NCBI GenBank assembly: GCA_026982275.1
Contig: JALSHK010000486.1
Location: forward strand, 1-8,111
Source of the DNA: Paracoccaceae bacterium
Lineage (GTDB): Bacteria > Pseudomonadota > Alphaproteobacteria > Rhodobacterales > Rhodobacteraceae
Length of the DNA stretch: 8,111 nucleotides
Direction of reading: 5' to 3'
Both the position numbers and the translations under genes were made by a program. This document shows positions 1 to 7,337 of the stretch, in pieces (position 1 is the stretch's first letter; the number at the start of each line of letters is the position of its first letter). The notes beneath the pieces were generated by a model. The model made no database searches. It was given only the letters and a program-made list of their open reading frames with translations, and was not told where the DNA came from.

Positions 1-1425
1 CAATATCACTTCAACGCGGCGGTTTTGCGCCCGTCCGGCCCGGGTGCCGTTATCGGCAATCGGCTCTCTTTCGGCCCGCCCCTCGGCGGTCATGCGGGCA
101 GGGTCCTCCAGCACCTTCGCAATCGAAGCCATCACCGCCTCGGCCCGATGAAGCGATAATACCTGATTATTCGGGAATTTAGCGGTCGAAATCGGGATGC
201 TGTCGGAATGACCGGCCACAATAATGCTGCCGGGCTGATCATTCAGCGCAGCCGCCACCCGCGCCAGCCGCTCGGGGTATCCGGGCTGCAATACATCGCT
301 GCCCGGGCCAAACATCTCGGCCCCCGCAATGCGGATAACCAGCGTGTTGCCCTGCTCGAATACCGTAACGATGCCCTCGGCGATTTCGGCCTCCAGAAAG
401 CCGCTTACCGCATCGAGCCGCTCTTCCACCTCAGGCGCGGGCGGCGGCGGGGGAGGGGGGGGCGCGCGGCGCTTCAGCTCGATCGGAGTGGGCGCGCCAA
501 GGGTGGCCAACTGGCCTTGCAGCCGCTCGGCATCACCCGTAAGCGCATAGGATAACCCGAAAAACCCGAGACTCAGCGCCACCACCAGAACGCCGGTAAT
601 GATCCAGAGCGGCTTCCAGATATTCAGCGCCCGATGCGCCAGCTTCACGCCCTTCCAGAAAGGCGATAGCGAATGTTCCTGCTCGCCGCGATGGGCGCGG
701 ATCAGCCGCGCCAGCCCCTCGCGGATGCGCATATGCTTGTCGCTGCCCTGATTTTCCACCCGTAGGCGACCCTCAAAGCCGAGGCTGAGGCAGACATAGA
801 TGAATTCCAGCATTTCCAGATTGGTGCCCGGATCCTGCTCCATGCGCGCCAGCAGATCATAAAAGCGATCGCCGCCATGGGTTTCTTTGTGAAAGGTGCC
901 GACCATGCTTTGCGTGGTCCAGACGGAGCGCCCGCCCCACGGGGTGTTCAGCACCACATCATCCACGGTGGCGCATAGCAGATAGCGCGCGATATTCACC
1001 GTTTGCGCCGGAATGCCGGCATGCAATGCGCGCTGCTCGAAGGCCTGGATTTCCTGCACCACCGATTGGCGCAGGGCGGCAGGGTCATTATGCTGGGCGC
1101 GGTTTCTGATCCGGCCAATCAGGGCAAAAAGCTTGGAGGCCGCTGCCGTCAGGGTGTTTATGCCGGTCAGGGCAAAGCTGTCTTCCACGGGCCGGGGCTG
1201 CATTTGCGGCTGAGGCTGATAGCCCTGCGGTGGCTGGCCAAAGCCTTGTTGCGGCTGGCCAAACCCCTGCTGCGGGGGCGGCTGTTGCTGGCCAAGGCCT
1301 TGCCGGGGCGGGGGCGCATAGGCGGGCGGCTGCTGGGGCGCAGGCGCTCGGCCTCCCGGGCGCAGGTTTACGATGGTTTTTTCGGTATCGTCTGGCTCGG
1401 CAAACGGATCGTCATCACGGCTCAT
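1..1425 (-). CDS. tssL: TssL/DotU-family T6SS inner-membrane protein with C-terminal OmpA-like domain (3' end outside window)
   Basis: Inner-membrane component of the T6SS membrane complex, expected to partner TssM and TssK. The frame is open from ATG at 1425 to base 1 (475 codons, no stop). Visible order: acidic N-terminus with T14 and T17 followed by LRPGGR; Gln/Pro/Gly-rich region (about 27-79); DotU-type cytoplasmic domain (about 84-265) with VDDVVLNTPWGG at 154-165, FHKETHGGDRF at 178-188 and LSLGFEGRLRV at 213-223; one membrane segment (about 273-295); eight consecutive prolines at 322-329; then an OmpA-like peptidoglycan-binding domain (about 350-475) with GHSD at 405-408, LSLHRAE and, at the window edge, NRRVEVIL. 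That last motif normally lies near the end of the domain, so few residues should be missing. The start follows an AAGGGAT-like ribosome site, 13 nt after the tssK stop. TssL with a fused OmpA domain is a known variant; tssM would be the expected next gene (inference). Confidence 0.95.
   Translation of the reverse strand, partial: MSRDDDPFAEPDDTEKTIVNLRPGGRAPAPQQPPAYAPPPRQGLGQQQPPPQQGFGQPQQGFGQPPQGYQPQPQMQPRPVEDSFALTGINTLTAAASKLFALIGRIRNRAQHNDPAALRQSVVQEIQAFEQRALHAGIPAQTVNIARYLLCATVDDVVLNTPWGGRSVWTTQSMVGTFHKETHGGDRFYDLLARMEQDPGTNLEMLEFIYVCLSLGFEGRLRVENQGSDKHMRIREGLARLIRAHRGEQEHSLSPFWKGVKLAHRALNIWKPLWIITGVLVVALSLGFFGLSYALTGDAERLQGQLATLGAPTPIELKRRAPPPPPPPPAPEVEERLDAVSGFLEAEIAEGIVTVFEQGNTLVIRIAGAEMFGPGSDVLQPGYPERLARVAAALNDQPGSIIVAGHSDSIPISTAKFPNNQVLSLHRAEAVMASIAKVLEDPARMTAEGRAEREPIADNGTRAGRAQNRRVEVIL
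1231..1272 (-). repeat. Tandem 21-nt coding repeat in tssL (QQGFGQP x2)
   Basis: Two adjacent, slightly diverged 21-nt units encode QQGFGQP twice (TssL residues 52-65). They sit inside a longer Gln/Pro/Gly-rich low-complexity stretch between the N-terminal tip and the DotU domain, which is probably a flexible cytoplasmic tether. Confidence 0.8.
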
Positions 1426-1438
1426 GCGCTTATCCCTT

Positions 1439-2779
1439 CTATCCGTTGCGGATCGCCCAAAGCTCCATATGAAGCCCCGGCAGATCTCCGGCTACATGCA
1501 CCGCCAAGCCGCCCGATGTTTGCAGCTGTTTCCATAGCTCGCCGCTGCGATCCAGCTCGAAATACGTCACCCCCGCATGAAACGGGATCTGGCGCGGGGC
1601 CACGGGCATGGGCCGCATGCCTATGCCCGGCAAGGCCGAATTCACCAATTGCCGAATGCCCTCCACGGGGCCGAGCTTGGCTTGGGTCGGGAAATGTTTG
1701 CGGATGGTTTCAGGCGGCACATCGGCCTTGGCGGCCATCACAAAGCTCGCGCCCTGAAGCAGGCGCTTATCGGCGATCATACCCACAGAAATGCCGTATT
1801 TTCGCGCCTCCAGCGGGATTTGCACCGCGTTTTGCTCCAGCACTGCCGATAGATATTGCCGCAAGGCCCGCATCACATCGGTAAAGGTTTCGCTCAGGTT
1901 TTCATGCTGGTAAAGCGGAAAGGCCGGCGGCTTTTTGCTGGCATCCATATAGGTCGAAAGCTCGCCCGCCATGCCGATCAGGAATTGATACACCATCGCC
2001 GGATGGGCGTTTTGCAGGGTTGCGATATGGCGCATCATCGGCAGATAGCGATTGACGCAGATCAGCAGCAGAAAATCCGTGATTTCAGCGGCAGCTTTGG
2101 CAGGGCCGCTTTCTACCAGCCTTCCGGCGAGCGCATCCGAGCGATGCCCGAGCAGCCCCTCGATCTCGCGGGCAAAATCCGCCAGCGTGCCAGAGGCGCG
2201 AATATCAAGACAGGTGGGAATAAAGCTGCGATCCAGCACCACCTCTTTATCGGATTTCACCTCGATAATCCGCGCCACCGGAATGGCGAGCCGGTCCGAC
2301 ATATCATCCATCTCCAGCGCGAATTCGAGCCGCAGCTTGGCCACCGCCATCGTGGTCGGGGTTTTTTGATTGCCCACCGCATTGGTGATCTCGATCTCGC
2401 TTGGCCCATAGCGCGCGGCGGATTTTTGCGCGCCCGACATATCCACCTCGGTCGCGCCGTGGCGCCGCGTGGGGATGGTCAGATAAATCACGGTGTTTTT
2501 GATATTCTCCGGCACCTCCAGCGAGGGCGGATGATCTTCGGCTTGCGGCACCCGAAAAACCAGGCCATCCGGCGTGAGACCACTCACGGTTTTGACCGCA
2601 AATTTACCAAGGCGCAGCAGCTCGTCATCGATCGTCAGCTCGCTTAACCCCCAGCCATGCGGGCCAAGCCGCCCCGCCAAGCCCCCGACCAGAGATTCCA
2701 CATATCTGTCATTTTGCTGAAAATGCTGCGGCTGCAAAAACAGCCCCTCACTCCATACAACCTTACTATCCCAAGACAC
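1439..2779 (-). CDS. tssK: TssK (ImpJ/VasE) T6SS baseplate protein
   Basis: Baseplate subunit that links the TssF/TssG wedge to the cytoplasmic domains of TssL and TssM. The family N-terminal signature is nearly intact: SWDSKVVWSEGLFLQPQHFQQ is read from the start. The C-terminal end carries the typical YFELDRSGELWKQL segment followed by SGGLAVHVAGDLPGL and MELWAIRNG, as expected for the domain that docks on the membrane complex. With this start the protein has 446 residues, close to the usual length of about 440-450. Two GTG codons compete: 2785 (448 aa) lies only 2 nt from the AGGGAG site at 2788-2793, while 2779 lies 8 nt away and gives M-S-W at the N-terminus, the form I recall for many TssK proteins. 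I therefore chose 2779. The TAG stop is 13 nt before the tssL ATG, so the two are very likely co-translated from one mRNA. Confidence 0.95.
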   Translation of the reverse strand: MSWDSKVVWSEGLFLQPQHFQQNDRYVESLVGGLAGRLGPHGWGLSELTIDDELLRLGKFAVKTVSGLTPDGLVFRVPQAEDHPPSLEVPENIKNTVIYLTIPTRRHGATEVDMSGAQKSAARYGPSEIEITNAVGNQKTPTTMAVAKLRLEFALEMDDMSDRLAIPVARIIEVKSDKEVVLDRSFIPTCLDIRASGTLADFAREIEGLLGHRSDALAGRLVESGPAKAAAEITDFLLLICVNRYLPMMRHIATLQNAHPAMVYQFLIGMAGELSTYMDASKKPPAFPLYQHENLSETFTDVMRALRQYLSAVLEQNAVQIPLEARKYGISVGMIADKRLLQGASFVMAAKADVPPETIRKHFPTQAKLGPVEGIRQLVNSALPGIGMRPMPVAPRQIPFHAGVTYFELDRSGELWKQLQTSGGLAVHVAGDLPGLHMELWAIRNG

Positions 2780-2787
2780 GTTCACTT

Positions 2788-2793
2788 CTCCCT
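2788..2793 (-). promoter_or_regulatory. Ribosome binding site that decides the tssK start
   Basis: On the minus strand this reads AGGGAG. It is 2 nt from the GTG at 2785 (too close) and 8 nt from the GTG at 2779 (normal spacing), which argues for the second start. Confidence 0.6.
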
Positions 2794-2795
2794 AG

Positions 2796-2812
2796 CGGCG
2801 GTTTTCCCGCCG
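2796..2812 (-). other. Small GC hairpin between tagH and tssK
   Basis: A perfect 6-bp inverted repeat, CGGCGG and CCGCCG, with a 5-nt loop fills the gap between the tagH stop (2816-2818) and the tssK ribosome site (2788-2793). No T-run follows on the transcribed strand, so it does not look like an intrinsic terminator. It may stabilise or process the mRNA or affect tssK translation; this is inference, and a short GC palindrome in GC-rich DNA could also be chance. Confidence 0.4.
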
Positions 2813-2815
2813 ATC

Positions 2816-4207
2816 CTAGCGCAATTTGCGCAATTGTTCTTCATAGGCTTTGGCAAAGGCCTTGCCGAATAGCGCCTGAAAATCATCTTCGGCTTCGGCG
2901 GCTATTTCGCCATACATTTTCTCGAATACATCCCAGCGCTTGGCCTTGCCGCCGCCAAACAGGCCTTTTTTGGCTTCGATCTTGGCGGAAAGCGTAGCGG
3001 GATCAAAGCGCTCCAGCAAGGTTTTTATCGCCGCCTGCATGCCCGTCATCATCGCCACCTCATGGGCTTTGATATCATCCACAGCTTCTTTTGCCGCCCG
3101 TTCCGCCGGCAGATAACCCGGCATATCGGGCTTTATCATCGCCTCCACGGCCTGATCGCCGCTGACGGAAAATTTGATCGGGTTATTGCCATCGGGCGAG
3201 ATCATGGTCTGGCCAAGCCGGAATTCGGATTTGATCGAGGCCCGCGTCATCAAAACATCACGCAATCCCTCGACCATGGTCCGGTAGGCCAGACCAGCGC
3301 GCTCCATCGCGGCCATAAGCTCTGATTCCGGCAGGTCTTGCGCGGCGTTTGCCGCCTGCAAAAAAGCGCGGGCGGCATCGCCAGATACGGGAGACGGGGC
3401 GGCGCTCGGGGCGACTGGAGCTGGCGCGCTCGGCGCTACAGGGGTGGGGGCTACAGGGGCGGGAGCTTCGGGCGAGGCACCAAAATCGGGGCTTTCCGGC
3501 GCGCTTAAATCCCAATCATCGGGGATCAGCGCCCCCGCGCCCGCTTCCGAGGGCGGCGGGGAGAAGAAATCACTGGCCGAGGCGCTATGGTCCGGCGCAC
3601 TGGTATCCATACCGTCAAACGGGTCCGCGCCCGGGCCAAAAATATCCTCGTCCTCGGGGATCAGCGGCGCGGGTTCCGGTGCGGGGGCGGCAAGACCGCT
3701 GGCATCGGGACCTTGGGCAGGGCCATCGCCGAGCAAGGCCGAAATCGAATCCTCGGTGGCCGAGCCAGCATGATCCAGCCCGCCAACAAACCCCGCCATA
3801 TCCTCGCCCTCGGGCGGAAGCGGGGCCAGCAGATCATCCATCGCCGGAGCGGCCAGATTGGCATAAGGATCTACGGGCGGCGCACCAAGCCCTGCGTTGA
3901 TTTCTACGCGAAATTCATAAGCGCCGATAATCAGGGTATCGCCATGGTTCAGCGGCGAAGGGGTGGGGCCGAGCGGCTGGGGCATATAATTCAGGAAGGT
4001 GCCATTGGTGGAGATATCGGACACCACATAATCATTGCCCCGCGCCTCGATCACGCAATGGCGCGAGGAAATCGTGCGATCGGGATCGGGCAGCACCACA
4101 TCATTGCCTTCGGCCCGCCCTAGCGTAAGCGCACCATCTACCAAGGTTAGCGCATTCATGCCGTTGGGCATGGAGCCTGTGCCTTGCAAGTGTAATATCA
4201 ATCCCAT
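2816..4207 (-). CDS. tagH: TagH/Fha: T6SS-associated FHA-domain regulatory protein
   Basis: Phosphothreonine-reading scaffold of T6SS loci, where it works in post-translational activation. The 463-aa product has three parts. An N-terminal FHA domain (about 5-103) shows the conserved GR at 30-31, SSRH at 47-50 and STNGT at 66-70, so the phosphopeptide pocket looks intact. An acidic Pro/Ala/Ser-rich linker (about 104-275) contains two LIP-acidic motifs (PLIPEDEDIF at 181-190, ALIPDDWDL at 226-234), MDDLLAPL at 123-130, ISALLGD at 155-161 and PVAP-type repeats at 250-274. A C-terminal TagH domain (about 277-463) includes DDIKAHEVAMMTGMQAAIK and KAKRWDVFEKMYGEI-type segments. GGAGGTTAGG just upstream of the ATG is a strong ribosome site and overlaps the end of the PAAR gene, only 7 nt away. 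No PpkA kinase or PppA phosphatase is in the window. In other T6SSs Fha proteins bind phosphorylated T6SS components. Confidence 0.93.
   Translation of the reverse strand: MGLILHLQGTGSMPNGMNALTLVDGALTLGRAEGNDVVLPDPDRTISSRHCVIEARGNDYVVSDISTNGTFLNYMPQPLGPTPSPLNHGDTLIIGAYEFRVEINAGLGAPPVDPYANLAAPAMDDLLAPLPPEGEDMAGFVGGLDHAGSATEDSISALLGDGPAQGPDASGLAAPAPEPAPLIPEDEDIFGPGADPFDGMDTSAPDHSASASDFFSPPPSEAGAGALIPDDWDLSAPESPDFGASPEAPAPVAPTPVAPSAPAPVAPSAAPSPVSGDAARAFLQAANAAQDLPESELMAAMERAGLAYRTMVEGLRDVLMTRASIKSEFRLGQTMISPDGNNPIKFSVSGDQAVEAMIKPDMPGYLPAERAAKEAVDDIKAHEVAMMTGMQAAIKTLLERFDPATLSAKIEAKKGLFGGGKAKRWDVFEKMYGEIAAEAEDDFQALFGKAFAKAYEEQLRKLR
3435..3463 (-). repeat. 15-nt tandem repeat in the tagH linker
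   Basis: Two nearly identical copies (GCTACAGGGGTGGG and GCTACAGGGGCGGG as read on the plus strand) lie 15 nt apart and encode PVAP-type repeats in the TagH linker. The repeat is a low-complexity spacer in the protein. Confidence 0.6.
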
Positions 4208-4214
4208 AAAATGC

Positions 4215-4511
4215 CTAACCTCCGATCAAAACATTGGCACAGCCTGCCACGATGGCCCCGCCATGGGCACAGCTATCGCCCATGCGTGCCGCAGGCGTGG
4301 AACAGATCAGCACGGTCCCCGAACCTTTGACCACCGTATCGGGTGGCCCGACACAAACCGCCATATTGCCAATCGTGGCCGCCGGGAGGAAGCCGATCAG
4401 CACGGTTGGCTTGCCCGGCGGCAGTAGCGGCCCGCCAACATGGGGCACCGGCCCGGGAGATATCATCGGACAGGCATGCATATCACCAATTCTAGCGGCA
4501 GGTTGTCCCAT
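4215..4511 (-). CDS. PAAR-domain T6SS spike-tip protein
   Basis: Small cone that sharpens the VgrG trimer and can carry effectors. All 98 residues are accounted for by one PAAR domain. Literal PAAR motifs occur at 4-7 and 73-76, and a PAA turn at 43-45. Other family signatures are HACP at 12-15, PHVGGP at 23-28, PTVLIG at 35-40, CVGPPDTVVKGS at 53-64, AHGG at 82-85 and NVLIGG at the end. H12, H24, C53 and H83 are the best candidates for zinc ligands, by position and family pattern. There is no N- or C-terminal extension, so no toxin domain is fused. AGGGAGGGG lies 3 nt from the ATG region. It follows the DUF6931-like gene by 50 nt and is followed 7 nt later by tagH. It is probably the tip for the VgrG encoded in the same operon. 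Confidence 0.95.
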   Translation of the reverse strand: MGQPAARIGDMHACPMISPGPVPHVGGPLLPPGKPTVLIGFLPAATIGNMAVCVGPPDTVVKGSGTVLICSTPAARMGDSCAHGGAIVAGCANVLIGG

Positions 4512-4561
4512 TTGCCCCTCCCTTTCTGTGTTGCCCGTAACAAATAAGAGGCAAAGAAATA

Positions 4562-5170
4562 TTATCCAACACCTTCCCCCTTTTTACTACTGCTTTCTTG
4601 CGCCAGCTGCCCATTTCCCCCCTTGGCGATATCCAGCCCGCGCCCGAGCAGAAGCTGCCCTTGGCGGTTAATATCTTCGGGCAATTCCGGCGCATAAAAG
4701 CTTTGCAATTGCGCCGAGAAAATCAGCAGGCCCGGCAGGTGCGGCGGGCCTGTCGGGGCCTCCTCGTCATCGGGCAGCGGCACATTAAAGCCCGCCTCGC
4801 ACATCATGCTATCCGGCCCGTCTGATTCCAGCGCAAAAGGTTCCAGCGCTTTTTTGGTCTCTTGCGACGGCTTGAAAACCCATGCTTCCGCCGCCATCAG
4901 CGCTTTGGTTTTAACATCCGGTTCCAGCATGTCCCGCGCTGCCAGACAGCCCCACCACACGCCTTCTCTGGGCGGCAGGGCCAGCGCCAATATCTTCAGC
5001 GCATCCATCAGCAGGTTTTGCGCCACCAATTCCTCGATCAGCTTGGCGACCGGATCTTCGGGGCCGGTTTCGGGCCGAAACGGGAATTTCACCTTGCCAA
5101 GGCGAACCACCTCGCCGGCGCTGCGCTTTTCTATTTTTGTAAGGCCGGTGAAGGCCGATTTCGTGTTCAT
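4562..5170 (-). CDS. DUF6931-like T6SS-associated protein, function unknown
   Basis: The 202-aa product has no signal peptide or membrane segment and should be cytoplasmic. The segment LPPREGVWWGCLAAR at 65-79, followed by AEAWVFKPS at 94-102 and GPPHLPG at 141-147, matches my memory of the DUF6931 family, which has a comparable REAVWW core and Pro-rich downstream block; I could not run a search. The region at 41-69 looks helical. The last 20 or so residues are polar and probably disordered. ATG at 5170 has an excellent ribosome site (AGGGAGGAGG). The gene starts 13 nt after the vgrG stop and sits between vgrG and PAAR, a position used by adaptors, effectors or accessory spike proteins in other T6SS operons. 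Whether it does any of these is unknown. It shows no recognisable toxin catalytic motif. Confidence 0.85.
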   Translation of the reverse strand: MNTKSAFTGLTKIEKRSAGEVVRLGKVKFPFRPETGPEDPVAKLIEELVAQNLLMDALKILALALPPREGVWWGCLAARDMLEPDVKTKALMAAEAWVFKPSQETKKALEPFALESDGPDSMMCEAGFNVPLPDDEEAPTGPPHLPGLLIFSAQLQSFYAPELPEDINRQGQLLLGRGLDIAKGGNGQLAQESSSKKGEGVG

Positions 5171-5183
5171 ATCGTCCTCCTCC

Positions 5184-7301
5184 CTAATTTATCTTGACCA
5201 AAGAACCCTTGACCGTAAGGATTCCGCCAGCCTTGACTGTGGCCATGCCCTTGCCTTCAAAGGTGGCCATAGACCCTTTGGCGGTCAGGTTGCCCTTGGC
5301 CTCCAGCGCCATCGCGCCCTTGGCGCTCAGGTCCATCTTGCCGGTGGCGGCCATGGTGATCTTGGTTGATTTCACCTTGATCTCCCCCGAGGTGATCTCG
5401 ATGCTGGATTGCCCCACCGTCAGCTTGATCTTGGTGCCGGCCGTGATGTCCAGCGTGTTTCCCACATCGATGGTATAATTCGCGCCGATCGCATCGTCCT
5501 TATCACTGCCAATGGCTACCGTTTCATTATCCCCCACGCTGCGGTCACGGTTTTTGGCGATGACCAGAGATTCATTTCCAGCCTTGACCTCAAAGCTGTG
5601 ATTACCCTTTTCCAGCCATTCGGTTTTGTCGTTATAAATCTTTTGCGTCAGGTCTCCCGCTTTTTTTTTCTCAAAGCCGATGCTGATTTCGGCATTGTTT
5701 TTGATGGTTTCTTTATAGTCCTTCTCCGATTGCAGCCGGATAAATTCCGCGTCTTTTTTATCCTCGAATACCAGCTCGTGAAAACCCTTGCCGCCTTTGG
5801 TGGAGTTGGATTTCATCCCGTGCTGGGTCTTGTTATCCGGAAAGCCGAACGGATGTTTTTTCGCGTCGTTATAGAGCATGCCGGTCACCATCGGCCGGTC
5901 CGGATTGCCCTCCTCGAATTGCACCACCACCTCCTGACCAATGCGCGGAATATGAAACGCCCCCCAGCCCTGCCCGGACATGCCCTGCGTCACCCGAATA
6001 AAGCAGGTGGTTTTATCGTCTTTTTTTCCATCGCGATCCCAATGGAACTGCACCTTGATGCGGCCATAATTATCCGTATAGATCTCGTCGCCCTTCGGGC
6101 CGGTCACCACCGCGGTTTGCAAGCCCGCAATGATCGGGCGCGGGGTGGTGAGCGGCGCGCGAAAGGGTTCGGATTTGAGCTGCACCGAAAAGGTGCTTTC
6201 ATAGCTTTCCTTTTTATCCTGCCCGGCACCGCCTGTTGCTTCTTGCCCGCCTATCCGGCTATTGGCCTGCCCGTCCTTATCCTGATCGGTTTCGATCTGG
6301 AGCTTGTGTCTGGCTTCCAGCACCAGATATTCCTTGTTGAATTCCGCTCGCGGGTGGTCTTCCAGCGTAAAGGTGCCGCCCACAGCCATGGCGCGCACAT
6401 TGCATTTGCCCCATGTGCGCTTGTAATCCGCCACCAGCGCCTCGGCCTTTATTTTGCTGCGGGTTTTGCCAATGCTGCCGGTATCGTAAATGCCCGGATA
6501 ATCATAGACCTCGATATCCTTGTGGCTATGGGTGCCTTTTGGCAGCGCGGTCACTTCTTTCAAATCAAGGGTCGGTTTTTTGAAGTTGTAATCCGTCAGG
6601 CTGACCTTGCCGGTATTCACCCGCTCGCTGCTTTTCCATTCATAGATATGATCCTCGTCGCGCTTGAACGAACCTTCGCCCCGTTCCTCGAATTCAAACC
6701 GGATGCGAGACGCCCCGTCCAGCGCGCGGTGAGAGCCGGAACCATCGGCCAGAACCAGCGTTTCCTTTCGCGTGTCATGGCTGAAGAAATAGTAAATCCC
6801 CTCCTCCTCCATCAAGCGGCTGACAAAATCAAAGTCGCTTTCGCGATATTGCACCAGATATTCGCGCTTCTGGAAAGTGGAGGATGTTTTATCCTCGATG
6901 TCGGAAAAGCCGCGCGCGGAGAAAATGTCCTTGATCACCTCCAGCGCCGATTTTTCCTGAAAGATCTTGCAATCCGCATGCAGGGTTAAAAACCAGAGCC
7001 AGGGCCGCACCTCGGCGCGGTAAAGCGCCTGCCCGCCAAAGCGCCCCTCATAGGTGCAGCTGACGCAATGCCCGTGCCAATAGCGCGTATTGCCGTCTTC
7101 GCCATCCAGCTCCAGCGACAATCGCTGCCCGACCACATCTTTCAGCTTCAAATCGTGATCCGGCGATAGAAACTGGATATCGGTTTCGGTCAGCGCCGAC
7201 ATTTTCTCGGTAATATCCGCGCGCAGCAATATCATTTTTTTAGGCCCCAGCGGCCCCTTTAATCGCAGCTGCCTGTTTTCCAGCACTACATCAGCAGGCA
7301 T
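5184..7301 (-). CDS. vgrG: VgrG/TssI T6SS spike protein
   Basis: Trimeric puncturing spike, fired with the Hcp tube and capped by PAAR. The 705-aa product has the full canonical layout. A gp27-like base covers about 1-335, including YLVQYRESDFDFVSRLMEEE from 148 and GIYYFF at 168-173. A Gly/Gln/Lys-rich spacer follows at about 336-370. The gp5-like OB fold has GRIKVQFHWDRDG at 413-425 and WGAFHIPRIGQEVVVQFEEG at 446-465, then NPDRPMVTGMLYN at 466-478. The beta-helix spike runs from about 560 to 705, with short repeats such as AKGAMALEAKGNLTAKG. The protein stops at VKIN, directly after the spike, so there is no C-terminal effector domain. The ATG at 7301 follows GAAAGGAGGATAT, a strong ribosome site. 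Its stop is 13 nt from the next gene. The Lys codons at 5661-5669 form an A9 run on the coding strand. Confidence 0.97.
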   Translation of the reverse strand: MPADVVLENRQLRLKGPLGPKKMILLRADITEKMSALTETDIQFLSPDHDLKLKDVVGQRLSLELDGEDGNTRYWHGHCVSCTYEGRFGGQALYRAEVRPWLWFLTLHADCKIFQEKSALEVIKDIFSARGFSDIEDKTSSTFQKREYLVQYRESDFDFVSRLMEEEGIYYFFSHDTRKETLVLADGSGSHRALDGASRIRFEFEERGEGSFKRDEDHIYEWKSSERVNTGKVSLTDYNFKKPTLDLKEVTALPKGTHSHKDIEVYDYPGIYDTGSIGKTRSKIKAEALVADYKRTWGKCNVRAMAVGGTFTLEDHPRAEFNKEYLVLEARHKLQIETDQDKDGQANSRIGGQEATGGAGQDKKESYESTFSVQLKSEPFRAPLTTPRPIIAGLQTAVVTGPKGDEIYTDNYGRIKVQFHWDRDGKKDDKTTCFIRVTQGMSGQGWGAFHIPRIGQEVVVQFEEGNPDRPMVTGMLYNDAKKHPFGFPDNKTQHGMKSNSTKGGKGFHELVFEDKKDAEFIRLQSEKDYKETIKNNAEISIGFEKKKAGDLTQKIYNDKTEWLEKGNHSFEVKAGNESLVIAKNRDRSVGDNETVAIGSDKDDAIGANYTIDVGNTLDITAGTKIKLTVGQSSIEITSGEIKVKSTKITMAATGKMDLSAKGAMALEAKGNLTAKGSMATFEGKGMATVKAGGILTVKGSLVKIN

Positions 7302-7337
7302 AATATCCTCCTTTCAATATATCCATGCGCCCTAAAA

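Noticed and set aside
1003..1884. 293-codon plus-strand open frame across the tssL-tssK junction
   Set aside because: It is antisense to two conserved genes, Arg/Ala/Gly-rich and low-complexity, as expected for a shadow frame in GC-rich DNA.
2796..2812. Intrinsic terminator between tagH and tssK
   Set aside because: The stem is only 6 bp and lacks a following T-run on the transcribed strand; tssK and tssL are expected to be co-transcribed with tagH.
4512..4561. Promoter or terminator in the largest intergenic gap
   Set aside because: The 50 nt contain the PAAR ribosome site and otherwise no clear hairpin or -35/-10 pair.
4562..5170. Immunity protein or toxin identity for the DUF6931-like gene
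   Set aside because: No signal peptide, no catalytic motif and no partner gene of toxin type next to it; only the location suggests a spike-related role.
5409..6989. 526-codon open frame on the plus strand opposite vgrG
   Set aside because: It lies wholly antisense to a textbook VgrG, has no ribosome site and no recognisable domain; it is a by-product of codon bias.
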